A DNA stretch of 64,000 nucleotides, from NCBI RefSeq assembly GCF_043641665.1, contig NC_092196.1, forward strand, positions 15,931,692 to 15,995,691. Direction: 5' to 3'. Positions 1 through 11,944 of this stretch are shown here, piece after piece (position 1 is the first letter of the stretch; each line of letters starts with the position of its first letter). The notes below the pieces were generated by a model, which was given only the letters and a program-made list of their open reading frames with translations, ran no database searches and had not been told where the DNA came from. The DNA is from Enoplosus armatus. Its lineage: Eukaryota > Chordata > Actinopteri > Centrarchiformes > Enoplosidae. The translations under genes were made by a program, and so were the position numbers.

Positions 1-1
1 C

Positions 2-703
2 CAGTCTGTCAAGCTCCTGAAGTTCGCGGACGACACCACCCTCATCGGACTCATCTCTGGAGAGGATGAGTCTGCCTACAGGTGGGAGATTGACCATCTG
101 GTGACCTGGTGCAACAGCAACAACCTGGAGCTTAACGCTTCAAAGACAGTGGAGATGGTTGTTGACTTCAGGAAGAGCGCAGCCCCACCCGCCCCCATCA
201 CCCTGTGTGACTCTGCAGTGGACACTGTGGAGTCCTTCCGTTTCCTGGGCTCCATCATCAGCCAGGACCTCCGGTGGGAGCTGAACATCAGCTCCGTCAT
301 CAAGAAAGCCCAACAGAGGATGTACTTCCTGAGGCAGCTGAGGAAGTTTAACCTGCCACAAAAAATGCTGGTTCACTTCTACACTGCCATCATAGAGTCC
401 ATCCTCACCTCCTCCATCACCGTCTGGTACGCTGCTGCCTCCACCAAGGACAGACGCAGACTGCAGCGTATCATCCGCTCTGCAGAGAGGGTGATCGGCT
501 GCAACCTTCCATCTCTTCAGGACCTGTACTCCTCCAGGACCCTGAGGAGAGCAGGGAAGATCGCTGCCGACCCCTCCCACCCCGGACACCATCTGTTCGA
601 CCCCCTCCCCTCTGGCAGGAGGCTGCGGTCCATCAGGACCAAAACCTCCCGCCACAAAAACAGTTTCTTCCCCTCTGCAGTCAACCTGACAAACTCTCAC
701 TGA
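2..703 (+). CDS. Reverse transcriptase C-terminal part of the LINE, partial at 5'
   Basis: Reading from base 2, the frame is open from the window edge to the TGA at 701-703 (233 codons). Near its start it contains FADDT (codons 9-13), the YxDD-type catalytic box C of reverse transcriptase, and LNASKT about 35 codons later. Downstream comes the usual thumb region (FYTAIIESILTSSITVWYAA), then a basic tail with HLFDPLPSGRR and RTKTSRHKNSFFP, blocks seen in many fish LINE ORF2 proteins. The endonuclease and most of the RT palm lie upstream of the window. The protein would make a cDNA copy at the target site. It is transposon coding sequence, not a host exon. Confidence 0.85.
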   Translation, partial: QSVKLLKFADDTTLIGLISGEDESAYRWEIDHLVTWCNSNNLELNASKTVEMVVDFRKSAAPPAPITLCDSAVDTVESFRFLGSIISQDLRWELNISSVIKKAQQRMYFLRQLRKFNLPQKMLVHFYTAIIESILTSSITVWYAAASTKDRRRLQRIIRSAERVIGCNLPSLQDLYSSRTLRRAGKIAADPSHPGHHLFDPLPSGRRLRSIRTKTSRHKNSFFPSAVNLTNSH

Positions 704-866
704 CCCCCCCCCAGAACACAAACACAAGCTATACGTTATATTAACGTACATCACCCCTGTCCCCACTGCGTTACATTAACGCACCCACCCCCTACTGGAC
801 ACTTTATCTGGACACTTTACTTTATTCTGGTCACTGCACTGTTGTTATTTATCTTATCTTATTTTT

Positions 867-868
<2 letters not shown>

Positions 869-905
<37 letters not shown>
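869..905. repeat. Poly-T tract in the LINE 3' untranslated part
   Basis: A near-pure T run of about 37 bases followed by TTTTTATTTTTATT-type sequence. It lies between the RT stop and the hexamer tail of the LINE. It may be length-variable. Confidence 0.9.
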
Positions 906-907
<2 letters not shown>

Positions 908-1028
908 TTTTATTTTTATTCTTATTCTTATTTTAGCTTTTATATTCTACTTATTTGTTATCAAAACAATAGCACCTTCAGACCACAGCAAATTCCTTGT
1001 AATGTATGTTACTTGGCAATAAACAGTT

Positions 1029-1063
1029 TCTGATTCTGATTCTGATTCTGATTCTGATTCTGA
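1029..1063 (+). repeat. TTCTGA hexamer tail of the LINE
   Basis: About five to six tandem copies of TTCTGA/ATTCTG end the element. Tandem short-unit tails mark the 3' end of CR1/L2-type LINEs and set the right boundary of the insertion at about 1063. Confidence 0.85.
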
Positions 1064-1762
1064 CTTAGGATTTCTCATCGACTCCCACTCACTGCTGTGA
1101 GTTAGGAGTAGCTGGAGTGGGTTGTAATAGCATGTGAAAGTCCAAACCCATAATTACAATCTGCTTTGCTGCATGGTGAACTGTGAGCAGAATACAAGTT
1201 TGGTCATGTTGTAAATGAACAATAACTCCAGAGCTGATGTAACCGCTCATTGTGCTGTTTTGCAGTAAGACGGTTATACCTAAGCCTCTCAGTAGCTGTG
1301 GGCTCTGTTGTTGCTTAAGTGTTGCTGCGTCAAGAGAAAAACACATTAATTCATACTGTTACAAAATGTGTGAACTTTATTCTTTTGGAACATTTCACCT
1401 CAGAGCTCAGGATTAGCTCAGCAGGTGCGCGGTTACAGAAGCAGCCGAGCTCTAACAGGGCAGCAGGGAGCACGACGAGGCCGAGCTAGAAAATAAAATA
1501 AAATGTCTTCCTTGGTTTTCCCGGATCAAAACAGTGGTGGCTGAAGAAGTGACTCGGGGAAGAGAAAGCACAATGCAACATGCAATACAACAAAATCAAG
1601 AGACATAACTACGTTTTCTTTAGTGATAAAGGAATGAGCAGGTATCACTGGTGCACTGTGCTCATTCTGGTCCTTAAACAGTGTGTACAAAGCTCAAAAA
1701 AGCCCTACATGTGAATTCATGTGTCTCTGCTAACATATTCTGTTCTGTCCTTTTGTTCACAG
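1064..1762. other. Upstream ttyh3 intron, no exon seen
   Basis: This stretch lies between the LINE tail and the first recognisable ttyh3 exon. I see no open frame with splice sites that matches the protein. The acceptor at 1761-1762 (TTGTTCACAG) ends it. The preceding ttyh3 exon, which must end in phase 1 with a G, is therefore left of the window. Confidence 0.6.
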
Positions 1763-4700
1763 ATATCCTGCAGTACTACCTTAGTTGCAGTTTGGAACAA
1801 ACTAACCCCTTCCAGCAGGTTTGTTGCATATATTGCTAACTTTGTTTCTGCATGTTTATTTACCCTTCAGATGAATCCCCATAAGCTGTCTGACTGGTAG
1901 CTTTCCAAATCAACGTTAATGTGATGTTGATTTTCAGATCTCAGCAGTCATAATATCATAGACATATTGTCTGCATGCTGTATGACCTTGTTATTGGTAA
2001 GAATTCAAGTGGGCACAATGAGTCACTCCCATTGCCTCAAAGAAGGACTTTTTTCCATGCAGTAGTACAATACATCCCATTCTACCCGCAGGAAAACTGA
2101 TGCAGAGCAGCTTTTCCTGTGTGTCCGTGCTGATAGCAGGAGCTGGCACCAGAGGATGTGTGTTAGACGCTAGAGAAGAAGAATGTCACTTTTATAGTTA
2201 ATCTATAGTTTGCCTTAATGGAGTACCTATTTTATCTTGCAAACCACATGAATAAATTAAAACGTTTGAGTGCTGCTGAAGTCCAGGCATCTATTGTTAG
2301 TATGACTATAAAGAAAAGGAAGCTATATACACAGTACGTAAGCCGTTTAGCTGTCAGCATGCTTCCACTAGACGTCCATTTGACTACAAAGGGAGACAAA
2401 TGAAAGCAGTTGGTTGTGATAAAAAAAAAAGGAACTACTTTTGAGATGTGCTGGGCTGCTTCAGTATTCATACTTTTATTTCAGAAGCTTTCCGGGAGCC
2501 ACAAAGCGTTAGTGGAGATGCAGGATGACGTGTCTGAACTGCTGCGCTCTGCCACCAGAGAGTATAAACAAACTAAGGTATGTTTCTAGCCCCACCAATA
2601 CACTCTTCACTAGAAATGCCACATTACAGGGTAGCTGTTACCATAAACACCCACACCCCACCCCCAGGCCACAAGCTGTCCTGTACTATTGTAGCGTTTG
2701 TGATGACAGAATATCCCAGTGAATGGGACCAAACCACTGACCTGCAGAGAAGTGAAGTGCACCTGTCCACATAAAGATCTGCTGACGGCCCACCTGGGAC
2801 CTGCATTATGTCCATTTAGCTGCATTAGGCTTTCACTGGCCCTTGTCAATACAACACTGTGGTATTGTCCAGAGCTGGTCCTTACACTGTGTTGACAGAG
2901 GCACAAATGAGAGCTGACATTGGGAATAGAGAGAGGCATATTTCACTTCACATACCCACACACAGAAATGTGCTGAGGTGGTGGAAATGTTTATATCCGG
3001 CAATCAGACATATTTTCCGCTGGAGCTGTAATGAGAACTGGAGGAAGAAGGGAAGCAGTCCATTAAAATGTATCATACATTAAAATCTGCTGTGTACTGT
3101 TGAATATTGATGAAAGACACATCTGTGTGTGTGTGTGTCTCGAATGGACAATCAGTGAATTAATTACTTTACACCTGCTTCTGTTTTGCAAATGTTAGCG
3201 TTTTCTTATTCTTAGCCACGTAGTTGCATTTTTGTATTGCAGACAATGAGAATCATACTAATTTATTTTGTTCTCAGATGTCTTTGTTATGGTCGGCTAT
3301 GACATCCAAGCATACCCCGGTGCCGGATTGAAAGATAAGCCTGTTTTAACATTTCAAATTGTGTATTTTCTCCCTCATTCATTTCCAGGGAAGTTTGGAA
3401 GAGATACAGGGGATACTGAACACCACAGAGATCAGTCTACATCAGCTCACGGCCCTGGTGGACTGCCGCAGCCTGCACATGGTGAGCAGGGAGGAGAAGA
3501 CTTACAAACCAGGACATTGTCACTGTGGAGTTGCTCCATGTCTGATGAAAAAAGGGGCCTGGCGATTGATTTATTGTGACATCTTTGTCGTGCAGCTTAG
3601 TTGTATAAAGGCACCCCTCTTTTTATGCTTGTGCAGCTGACTACACCTGTCGCCACAAATAACATTTGCCTTCCTGTATGCAAGTTCTTGTCCAACTGAT
3701 GCTGGCTATGTACCATTTATGAAGCTGGCTGAATGACAAGTACTTGGCTATCGCGAAGCTTTGGAGGATTGTCTCTCTGTGGCTTCCAAATTCCAAGTGC
3801 ACATGTGCAAGTGTAGCACTTTCCTTTTGCTCTCTGCTCTGCCTTTTCTCTTAAACACCCACCCTGTCACCACGCCAAAGCTTATTATTTCATGAAAATT
3901 AGAGTTTCTTCAGTAGAATACGAAATGGGTTTCTGCTGTGCTGAGATTCTCAGGCATGATATTGTGGAGCGTAGTGCTTCAAACTTGGGTAAAAGTGTTC
4001 TGCCTTCCCTCTAGTTCGCCAACCGTGAGCTCATTGGTTTGACCTACTTTAAATGAGAAATCACAGCGGATGCTTTTAGAATCCACATGCCAAAATTTAG
4101 AAACTCTTGACTTTTACTACCTCTGCTCTGCGTTTTTGTTTGGCACTTTCCATCTGAGGTTTCTCAAATGTCTTTCTGATCTGGATCTGGTCATGCCTGC
4201 TATAATAAAACTGGTCTCTCCCCTTTTTGCAGGACTACGTCCAGGCCATGACGGGACTGTGTTATGACGGACTGGAAGGCCTCATCTACCTTGTGTTCTT
4301 CTCCTTCGTCACTGCTCTCATGTTCAGCTCGATTGTTTGCAGTGTGCCTCACACCTGGCAGGCCAAGAGGTAAGACATCCACTGGCCACCTATATACCCG
4401 TCAGCTCACAGCCACATAGGAACCACTGCAAAAGCTTTTAAGCTGAGCTTGTGTGCAGGACTGTGTACACAGTGAGAAATAATTGAAGAGGGTAAGCCTA
4501 TCAATTAATTATGGTTTTTATAGCGTTTCTTCTTCTTCGCACTTCGGCACTTGTTTTTATGGCATGGGAATGAAGCAGACAAAGTAATTCAGGACGAATC
4601 TACACAGATAGGAAAAGATGATTATTTTTTGTGGAAGACTTCTGTTTGTTTGTGGTTCAAAGACTGTTTTTACCACTGGGACATGTCCAGAAGGCACCAG

Positions 4701-6794
4701 CTGCTTCCTCAAATAGATTGCTTCCCGATATCCTCTCTAATTGTGCAGAGTTGGCCTAAATCTATCATAACCACCGCCTGAGCTGGTGTCTTTTTCTGCG
4801 GCTGAGGGGTGAAATAATTCGCATTTCTTTGTCCTATCGGCAGCAGATAAGGTTTGCAGGATGGCTACGAGGAAAATGGTTTCCCAGGCACAGCCGTCAG
4901 CTCAGCTGCACCACATAATTAACTGATCCCTCCTAACCATTGGGGGGCATGTTTATCAGTTTGATCTCAGCTGGAGCTTCCTGTTATAAAGCAAAGGCTT
5001 ACACGCTACCAGTCTGTTTTCTCAGTGGTCCCTGCTAAGCTTGTTCTGTTTTACAATCAGTTATAATGATGCAAGCATACTAATTTCTCTTACCCCATCT
5101 GGAATTATATGGAGATTTATGATTACAAATGCTAGTAATATTAGTATTATTAATTGATTGATGACTAAGTCACTCTTTTCTCTGATATGCAAACTGAGGA
5201 AATAAATGTATTGTAATGATCTCATAGATTAAATATGCAGGAAACAGCCTGCAGATGAACACTAGAGGGAGACAGGCTCCATGATGTCTTGTCATTGTTG
5301 CTCTGTTTTGACAGACGGTGTTCGGTGCGTTATTGTTATCTCACATGCACTGTTGAGCTTCATTGTTTGAAAAGAATCAAGTGGAATCACATTCTCGCTG
5401 CAGAAGCAGGGTACTGCTTTTATTTGACAACGTGAACGGATGCATTTATTGTCCTGATGCAAAATGAGGGCTCTTACTTTTCCTGCAGAAACTGAACCAA
5501 TTACACAAGGCTATTTTTACTGTCTTTGTTCAGTCCCATTAAGGTCAGTGGAAAACTGCATCTTCTTTGCTTCATACAGCAGAGACTTCATCTTGTCTCC
5601 TCTCCCTCGGGCAGTGAGGAAATTGAATCAAAATGTGACTTGAGAATAAACACAAAACGTGACCACGTGGCACTTCATGCTCCTTTGTCATCAACCGGAT
5701 AGCACAGGGGGTCCCTCTGGTGGTGGTTTTACAGTGTTGTGTGATGATGTTTGCAGGAGCGAGGAGGACAGTGAGGATGAGTCTCTGAGCCACGGGGGAA
5801 GGCAAAACCATGATAACCTGTACCGGGTCCACATGCCCAGCCTGTACAGCTGTGGCAGCAGCTACGGCAGCGAGACCTCCATCCCTGCTGCAGCCCACAC
5901 CGTCAGCAACGCACCTGTCACTGAGTACATGTAAGTCACCACCGCCTCAGGGAATTTGAATAGAGAGCTGCACTAAGTGAAAGACAAAAGTGGGAGATAA
6001 TTTATTTTCACAGCCCAGCCTGAGATGTGCACAGTGAGGCTGATATTAGATACCTCATGTACTCAGGAGCCAGTTTCATATCCCTAAGCTCTCCTATAGA
6101 AAGTCATGCAGTGGCCAACAAATGCAGCTGTTGCTCTCCAGCTGTGATGCCTGTGAAACCCAAAGCTCTCTGCCTTGAGTGAGGCTCAGTGTTAGGGAAA
6201 CTGGGGGAGGGGATCCCCATGTTTCTGGCTCTGTGTTGGAAGGCCTCGGTATGCTGAAAACTGACTTGGAGAGTTTCATGTATACAGTATACTGTTTCAT
6301 GTCTTTAAAGCAGCGTGCAGAGATTTATGCACTTCTTAGCTTGTTGTGTTTGATCTCACTGTGTGTTTAATTCAACAGGGCTCAGAACGCCAACTTCCAG
6401 AACTCTCGCTGTGAAAACACGCCTCTGATAGGACGAGAGTCTCCTCCGCCCTCGGTAAGTGTCACATTACCTGAAAGAACTGTACGAACACCTCTGGGTC
6501 ATTTGGCAGCTTTTTGTGAGAGACTGACCAGTAGCCCTTTTTCTACCAAAATGTTCCAAGAACTATGGAACCAAAGGAACTCAACTCAGGAACTAAACTA
6601 GGGACTGGTTCCTGTGTTCCCACCGCATCTGAAGAACTTTGAAGATTAGACCAATAACGGATTAAAAAACAACAACGGCGTCGTTTGAAACACAATTTTT
6701 ATAAAGTCACCCTGTTGTTCTTTACATTTTTTTCCACTTTAGAACATGAAACCATCATCAGTTGTTTTATTACTCACCTTCATTCACTTTGCTT

Positions 6795-6878
<84 letters not shown>

Positions 6879-9665
6879 CCTCTCTCTCTAGTATTGAAAA
6901 ATGTCCGCCCCTCGTTCTAATATAAATTCCAGTAGCACCCAGTACTTCCCTGATTTGAGAATGAAGCGGAACACAAGTTGAAGCGGCCGCTGTGTCTGTG
7001 TTTGACCAATCAGCGACGGTCAGTCCCGATATCTCCTGAACCATCAGAAAGTACTGACCCCAGAGCAGGGATATATTTTACACCTGGAACTATCCTACAG
7101 GAACTAAATGTAGTGCCTGGTTCTTCTAGTCGAAACACAGGTTTAGTTCCTGAGTTCCTCAAAAGGTTCTTGGTTCCCCTGGTCTCTGCTGTGTGTCTCT
7201 GCTGTGTGTCACTGCACCTCATCAGAAAGCATACACATCGACTTATGAGCCACAGAAACATACATGGTGATGATATGATGGCATGTTTTTAACAGTATGT
7301 AGCATTACGATAGTGTGGTAGAACATTAGTATTGAAATTGGGCAGTTGGAGAACCAGTACATTAGATCATTCTTTATATAGAGCTCTTGTTTCTGTGAGC
7401 ATCCACGCTGCTAAACATAGAGAGACACACTGAATCTCTTCCAGCTCTGGCAGCGCAGTACTTGACTTGACTTTTTTATGGATAGGGAGGAAAAACGAAA
7501 ATCTCCCTACATGCAAGTGTCAAACTGTCACCTGACATATATGTGTGTGTGTATATATATATATAATATATAATATAATCTGGAAGTGTTTTCTGTCTAT
7601 TACTTGATAAAAGTTGGAAAGAGAACTGAGATTCCCGCACACTGTTCATCACTTGTACTCATTTTATTGACCTTTTGGTCCTCAGACCTCATCAGGCAAA
7701 GTTCATGTAGACAAACAGCTCCGTACACAGACTGTAGGCTCTCACCTGGGGAAAAGAGCTCAGTGTTCCCGGGTGAGAGCCTTTAGCCTACATGTGTATG
7801 GTGCTGTTTGTCTTTAAACGTGGACAATAGAAAGAGTCCAAGGGATGGACAGTGAGCGGGATTCTGTGTTTTCTTTCCAAAACGCGCAGCTGTCACTTAA
7901 GACTTGATGGTGTGCAAGAAGTTGAAATTGCGACTTGATACAAGTTGGCAAAGTTTGCAAAGGTAGAAACGGTGTTTGAGCATTGTATTAGGAGCAACCC
8001 TCAATCATTCCCTCCTGCCCCCTCCTGGCCTGAACCTCTACCAGAGACCCTCTCCTCCCTGGTGTCTGTGTCTGCCTGGACCAAGACGCTGCTTTGTGTA
8101 TCTTCTCTATACTCTCTTCTTGTCGTTTTTTGTTGTTTTTTTCCTGCGAATCCATACAGTTGTATTTGACTGCCGCGGACAGTAACAGCGGTCACAGCTG
8201 GCAGTTAAAGCCTTCGGAGAGTTCAAGATCGTTTTGGTAACCTCATCTGCTATGCTAACAGGTACAAAACATGCCCGCCTCGTCCACCTGCTGGCCTGTT
8301 CCTCCTCTGTACCACCTCCCAAACTCCCAGCTCTGCTCACCCTCTATTCAGGTCCCACCAGGGTTGCTGGACCCCCCCACCCCCACCCCCCCTCTGTCCT
8401 GACTCTTCCTAAGTGTCCCACCTGGTGTCTCACCTGATGTTTGTTTCCTGTGGCCCTGGGCTGCATGTTCCCCGACCCCCCTGCACCACAGATATACTGG
8501 GAGGAACATGTGAAGCTGTAACTCTGCCCTGGGGCTCACTGTGACCAATGAGTCAACATCAAGTCAAATTAAGGAACCGTTAAACCGTTTCACTGATCAT
8601 GTGGGTCTGCTTGGTCTTAATTCTTAAGGTTAAGAGTAAAATATTACACGCCTGCATCTTATAGGTGTTACGGAGTCAGTTATACCAATCAGCCCGATTG
8701 TATGCTGAGTGATTTATTATCTCAAAATCAAGAGTTGGTAAACTCACACCACTTTAACAAAAAATCTGTACTTTTCAAATATAAACTGTTAAAATGAATC
8801 CTGTAGTATTAGGTAGAGATTAAAAATACAAACCCAACATCCATCCAAGGTAAGTCGTGTTGCTTCATCGAGTCCATATTGGGGCCGATTCTCAGCGTTC
8901 ACATCCTCAACAGGCTGTCCAAGTGGCTCTGAAGGGTGATCACAACATACGACAATATACCCTGTTCCTGAAAACACAATTGGAAAAACAACCAAACCAA
9001 CTTAGTGTTTCTGTATGAGTTTGAAATGCAGCCTTTGTGTACTTTGTGTATCGCCTGTATTGCAAAATGCATGGGTGCATCCTAAATGTATGAATGAGCG
9101 GCCCTGCCGATGTGCACCAAGGGTTGAAAGTGAAATAAATAACCTCTAAACTGGTGTACATTTCTCCAGTTCCTTGTTCTCTGATGTCCTTGTCCTCTGT
9201 AGCTGTCTCTGTGATGTTCTTTCTGTATTTGAATTGTTTACAGTCCCTTTAGCTTCCAGCTCTCTGGAGTAACTAGTTCGGAAGGTAATCCGTGTAGGAT
9301 TTTCTATGATCTGATAAATGAGTTGTGTTCTGTGTATGTGTATAATTATTAATGACGGGTTTTCGTCTTTCTCATCAAAGCACTGAGCCTTTGAATCCGT
9401 TTGCTCTTCCAACAATTTAAAACCTGTCTTTCACTTTCAGTCATATTATAATGAGAAAACTGTTTTAAAGTATGTTGTAAACGACAGGATCTTTCCCTTT
9501 TTGTGCTGCTTATGATGAATTCTTTTTACTATAAAGAGTCAATAAATCATGACTCACGTTTTCTTCTGTGTCGTTCTCTGTTTCTCTCCACAGTACACCT
9601 CCAGCATGCGGGCCAAGTACCTGGCCAACAGCCGACCAGATCCCAACAACCCTCCAGCACAGTAG
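1763..9665 (+). CDS. ttyh3: Protein tweety homolog 3 (TTYH3), C-terminal part, seven exons
   Basis: Exons by frame and GT-AG sites: 1763-1818, 2485-2577, 3389-3481, 4233-4369, 5757-5930, 6379-6454 and 9594-9665 (TAG 9663-9665), about 232 residues. Tweety proteins are plasma-membrane glycoproteins with five membrane helices. They were first described as Ca2+- or volume-regulated anion channels, and later structures showed dimers with no obvious pore, so the role is debated. Visible here: DILQYYLSCS, the extracellular sequon NTT (exon 3), cysteines in VDCRSLH and GLCYDG, the last membrane helix GLIYLVFFSFVTALMFSSIV (exon 4), then a cytosolic tail with HMPSLYSCGSSYGSETS, NTPLIGRESPP, and a PPSY motif made across the last splice junction. 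PPxY is a NEDD4-type ligase site. The tail matches TTYH3 better than TTYH1/2 from memory. N-terminal exons are outside. The a/b paralog cannot be told. Confidence 0.93.
3482..4232. other. ttyh3 intron, nothing else seen
   Basis: Ordinary intron sequence between the LHM-ending exon and the DYVQ-starting exon. The donor is GTGAGC at 3482 and the acceptor is TTTTTGCAG ending at 4232. No repeat or RNA gene was recognised. Confidence 0.6.
4370..5756. other. ttyh3 intron with one weak CTCF-like motif
   Basis: Between donor GTAAGA (4370) and acceptor TTTGCAG (ending 5756) I see no coding exon. At about 5261-5272 the sequence ACACTAGAGGGA resembles a CTCF core with two mismatches. This is a weak observation. 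Confidence 0.4.
6525..7187. mobile_element. Inverted-repeat (MITE-like) element disrupted by a CT microsatellite
   Basis: The left arm (about 6530-6625) contains CTCAGGAACTAAAC and GGAACCAAAGGAACTC. The right arm (about 7095-7187) contains GGTTTAGTTCCTGAG and GGTTCTTGGTTCCC, which are close reverse complements of the left arm. Such a structure with no protein frame is expected of a non-autonomous DNA transposon. The centre holds the CT run and about 200 bases of unique-looking sequence. The family name is unknown to me and the ends are approximate. Confidence 0.6.
6797..6890. repeat. CT/TC microsatellite
   Basis: About 94 bases of nearly pure TC dinucleotide with two CCC interruptions. It produces meaningless Arg-Glu and Ser-Leu frames on the two strands. 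Likely polymorphic in length. Confidence 0.97.
7540..7580. repeat. GT/TA-rich simple repeat in ttyh3 intron
   Basis: A short GTGTGTGTGTATATATATAT tract followed by ATATAATATAATATAAT-like sequence. A simple sequence repeat with no other signal. Confidence 0.85.
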
Positions 9666-10974
9666 ACGACACTGGACTCCTCCCGTCTGTCAGCCATCAT
9701 CACTCGTTATTTCTCGCGCCTTTCAGTCGCTCCTCCTCCTGCTTTCCTCCACCTTCTCATTCGACTTGAAATGGAAACCCGAATGATCTGCTGCTGGTCG
9801 TTCCTTCCTGCAGATCATCGCGTCTCATCTCATTAATCAGGACAGGCTTTTTCTCCACAAACCTTGGCTGATGTTTATTATTGCAAGACTCTTCATTGAT
9901 GCTGGGAATTCATTTGCAGCTCTGATGCGATGGAGCCTGGACTGACTTTTACACTCCAACTTTTTTTCTTTACGCATGAATGCACCATGACACGTACGTG
10001 TCACATCTAACAAGGCATTGCGGTGTTGAGGACTCTGGAAGTGCTCACAGACTAACACTGATTACTACTGGTCGTTGTTTTGTTTTGTTTTGTACTGTAC
10101 TGTACTGGACTCTCCCGTTTCCGTGGGAGAGTCAGAGAAATGCCTTACAGGTAAATATGAGAGGAATCAACTGGTTTCTTCCCACCTGAAGTGTAAACAT
10201 TATTTCTCACATAACACGCTCAACAAATATCCAACTAGTAGTCGTAGAATAGATTCATTTCACAGTGCGACATCTCAGTTCCTCAGGTTTTCTTTCTGCT
10301 TGTGGAACTTCAAATGCAAGTCTGCTCTGTTCGAGTCAACCAGTAAGACTTTCCGCTCCAGTTAATGTTGCCATTCTGTATGTCACACATGAACATTGGC
10401 TTGTTTTTGCATTTTGTTATTCAATCGGATGTCTGGGACCATTCTTTCTGCAGTATTGCACGTCTTACAGGCCTGAAACTGAAATCTTTCCCCTCTTGGG
10501 ACACTGTTCTTTCCTGTGGCATTTTTAAAATACATTGATGAGCCACTCTTCCACAGCAGTGACTGTAACTAAGCTGTGAACTTGATTCTGGCACATGCTC
10601 TCTGAGGACTTGATGAGCTGCATGATGGAAATGCAGCTGTTTGACAAGAAGAATCACAGCGGGATGACGATGTTCATCTCCAAAAAAAAAAAAAAAAAGA
10701 ATAAAAATGTCAAGTTTGACAAAGACGAGAAGTTTTTATACCACTGGAAGCAGGAACTTTTTTTACAGCCCTTTTGAAGACGATGGTGAAGCAGAGGAGG
10801 GCGGAGCTGTGCGCGATGTCTTCTGCAGCGTTACGCCAGACTTCTTACGATAATTTGCCTCTTCACCAGACTGCTTGTTATTCTCTCCGTGTTCCTGTAA
10901 AGCCTCATCTCCCTTAACAGAACTGGGAATTGTCCACACACTCACTCACACACACACACTCACATACACACACA

Positions 10975-11018
<44 letters not shown>

Positions 11019-11944
11019 TCCTTGACTCTCATCTTTATCTTTAGAGTTAGAAATTCCTCTCGCTGATTGTCCCAACAAGAGTCTTAATGCAAGTTTATAT
11101 GAAAATATGCATATCGCAGTTTCTAAGAGAATTTTAAAGGAGAAACTTAATGCGTTGGCAGTGCAGTGTCTGACAAATGTGTTTTAGCATTTATAACAAC
11201 TTTAGATAAGAGTGAGTGGATGCTGTGAAGGGATTGTGATAACGTGACACTTTCCAGATTATAGAGAGAGAAGGAAGCCTGCTGAGCTGTTGAAGCGTGC
11301 CGATCCTTCAGATGCTTCGACTTGCTTCTCTTAGATGTGCGTTTTGACCTGTAGAGGGGATTTTTTTGAGACTGTGCCAACAAGTGAAGCACAACTCTTT
11401 TACTATCTGAATATCTTTTTAAATGTCTTTACTTTAGGCCAGTTTGTAAACTTCTCTGCAATCAAATGAGAAAACGAGCCTGACTTTTTCAAATCATTTC
11501 TTCTCTGTAAAACATCGTTACACTGATGCAACCTTCCTGTTTTTTGGGTAGTAGTCATATTCTCCTTGTTGTTTGTGATGCGAGGCTGTTGTACAGATTA
11601 TAAACATTTACAAAATGAAGGAAAAAAGCTGAAATTTACATTTTGTTTTTTAATTTCTTAAAAAATCTTATTTCACATTTTTAAACATTTTTCTATTTGA
11701 TTTGCTTGTAGGTTGTTTTTATTTCATTTTAGAATCTGTGGCAGTCACACTGTGTTGCTTCATTAATGTGAATACAGTAAATAGATTTTAATTTTCATTA
11801 CGTTTTTTTTCTGGAAAAAAAAATCACTGTAGATGTAATCTTTTTATTTTATTTTATACATCATTTTTGCATTCTCTAAAATGTGTACATGGTAAACCTG
11901 TGGTTGTATTGAGCTTGAATGCTGTGTTTTGAAATTAAACGAAC
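9666..11944 (+). other. ttyh3: Probable ttyh3 3' untranslated region
   Basis: After the TAG at 9663-9665 there is about 2.3 kb without coding potential. It ends at an ATTAAA hexamer at 11933-11938 in an AT-rich context, a common poly(A) signal variant. It includes an A run (about 10682-10698), a CA microsatellite (10934-11017) and T/A-rich stretches after 11580. Long 3'UTRs are usual for TTYH3 in vertebrates (established knowledge, from memory). The exact cleavage site and use of earlier signals cannot be settled from sequence. Confidence 0.6.
10934..11017. repeat. CA microsatellite in the ttyh3 3' UTR
   Basis: CACA-rich tract with CTCA interruptions and then a pure run of CA dinucleotides to about 11017. 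If transcribed with ttyh3 it would be part of the mRNA. Confidence 0.95.

Larger units (their letters stand above)
1..1063 (+). mobile_element. 3' end of a CR1/L2-like non-LTR retrotransposon (LINE), 5' side cut by the window edge
   Basis: The segment holds the end of a reverse-transcriptase ORF (stop at 701-703), a 3' untranslated part with a long poly-T tract (about 869-905), and a tail of TTCTGA-type hexamer repeats at 1029-1063. A short tandem-repeat tail after an RT ORF is typical of CR1/L2-clade LINEs in fish. The clade name is an inference from protein style and tail, not from a search. The reading frame is intact to its stop, which suggests a fairly young copy. It lies on the sense strand of ttyh3, upstream of the first exon seen here, so it is probably inside a ttyh3 intron. 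I could not identify a target-site duplication because the 5' end is outside. Confidence 0.85.
6455..9593. other. Longest visible ttyh3 intron, contains a hairpin-type repeat and microsatellites
   Basis: This 3.1-kb intron separates the PPPS and YTSS halves of the tail. It contains the inverted-repeat element at about 6525-7187, the long CT microsatellite inside it, and an AT-rich TA stretch at 7545-7575. No exon with matching frame was found. Confidence 0.7.

Noticed and set aside
140..766. 208-codon minus-strand open frame opposite the LINE
   Set aside because: It is the antisense shadow of the RT frame, which carries the FADDT motif on the plus strand.
842..1033. Phe/Tyr-rich plus-strand frame
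   Set aside because: Produced by the poly-T tract of the LINE tail.
6784..7044. Arg-Glu repeat protein on the minus strand
   Set aside because: Pure translation of the CT microsatellite.
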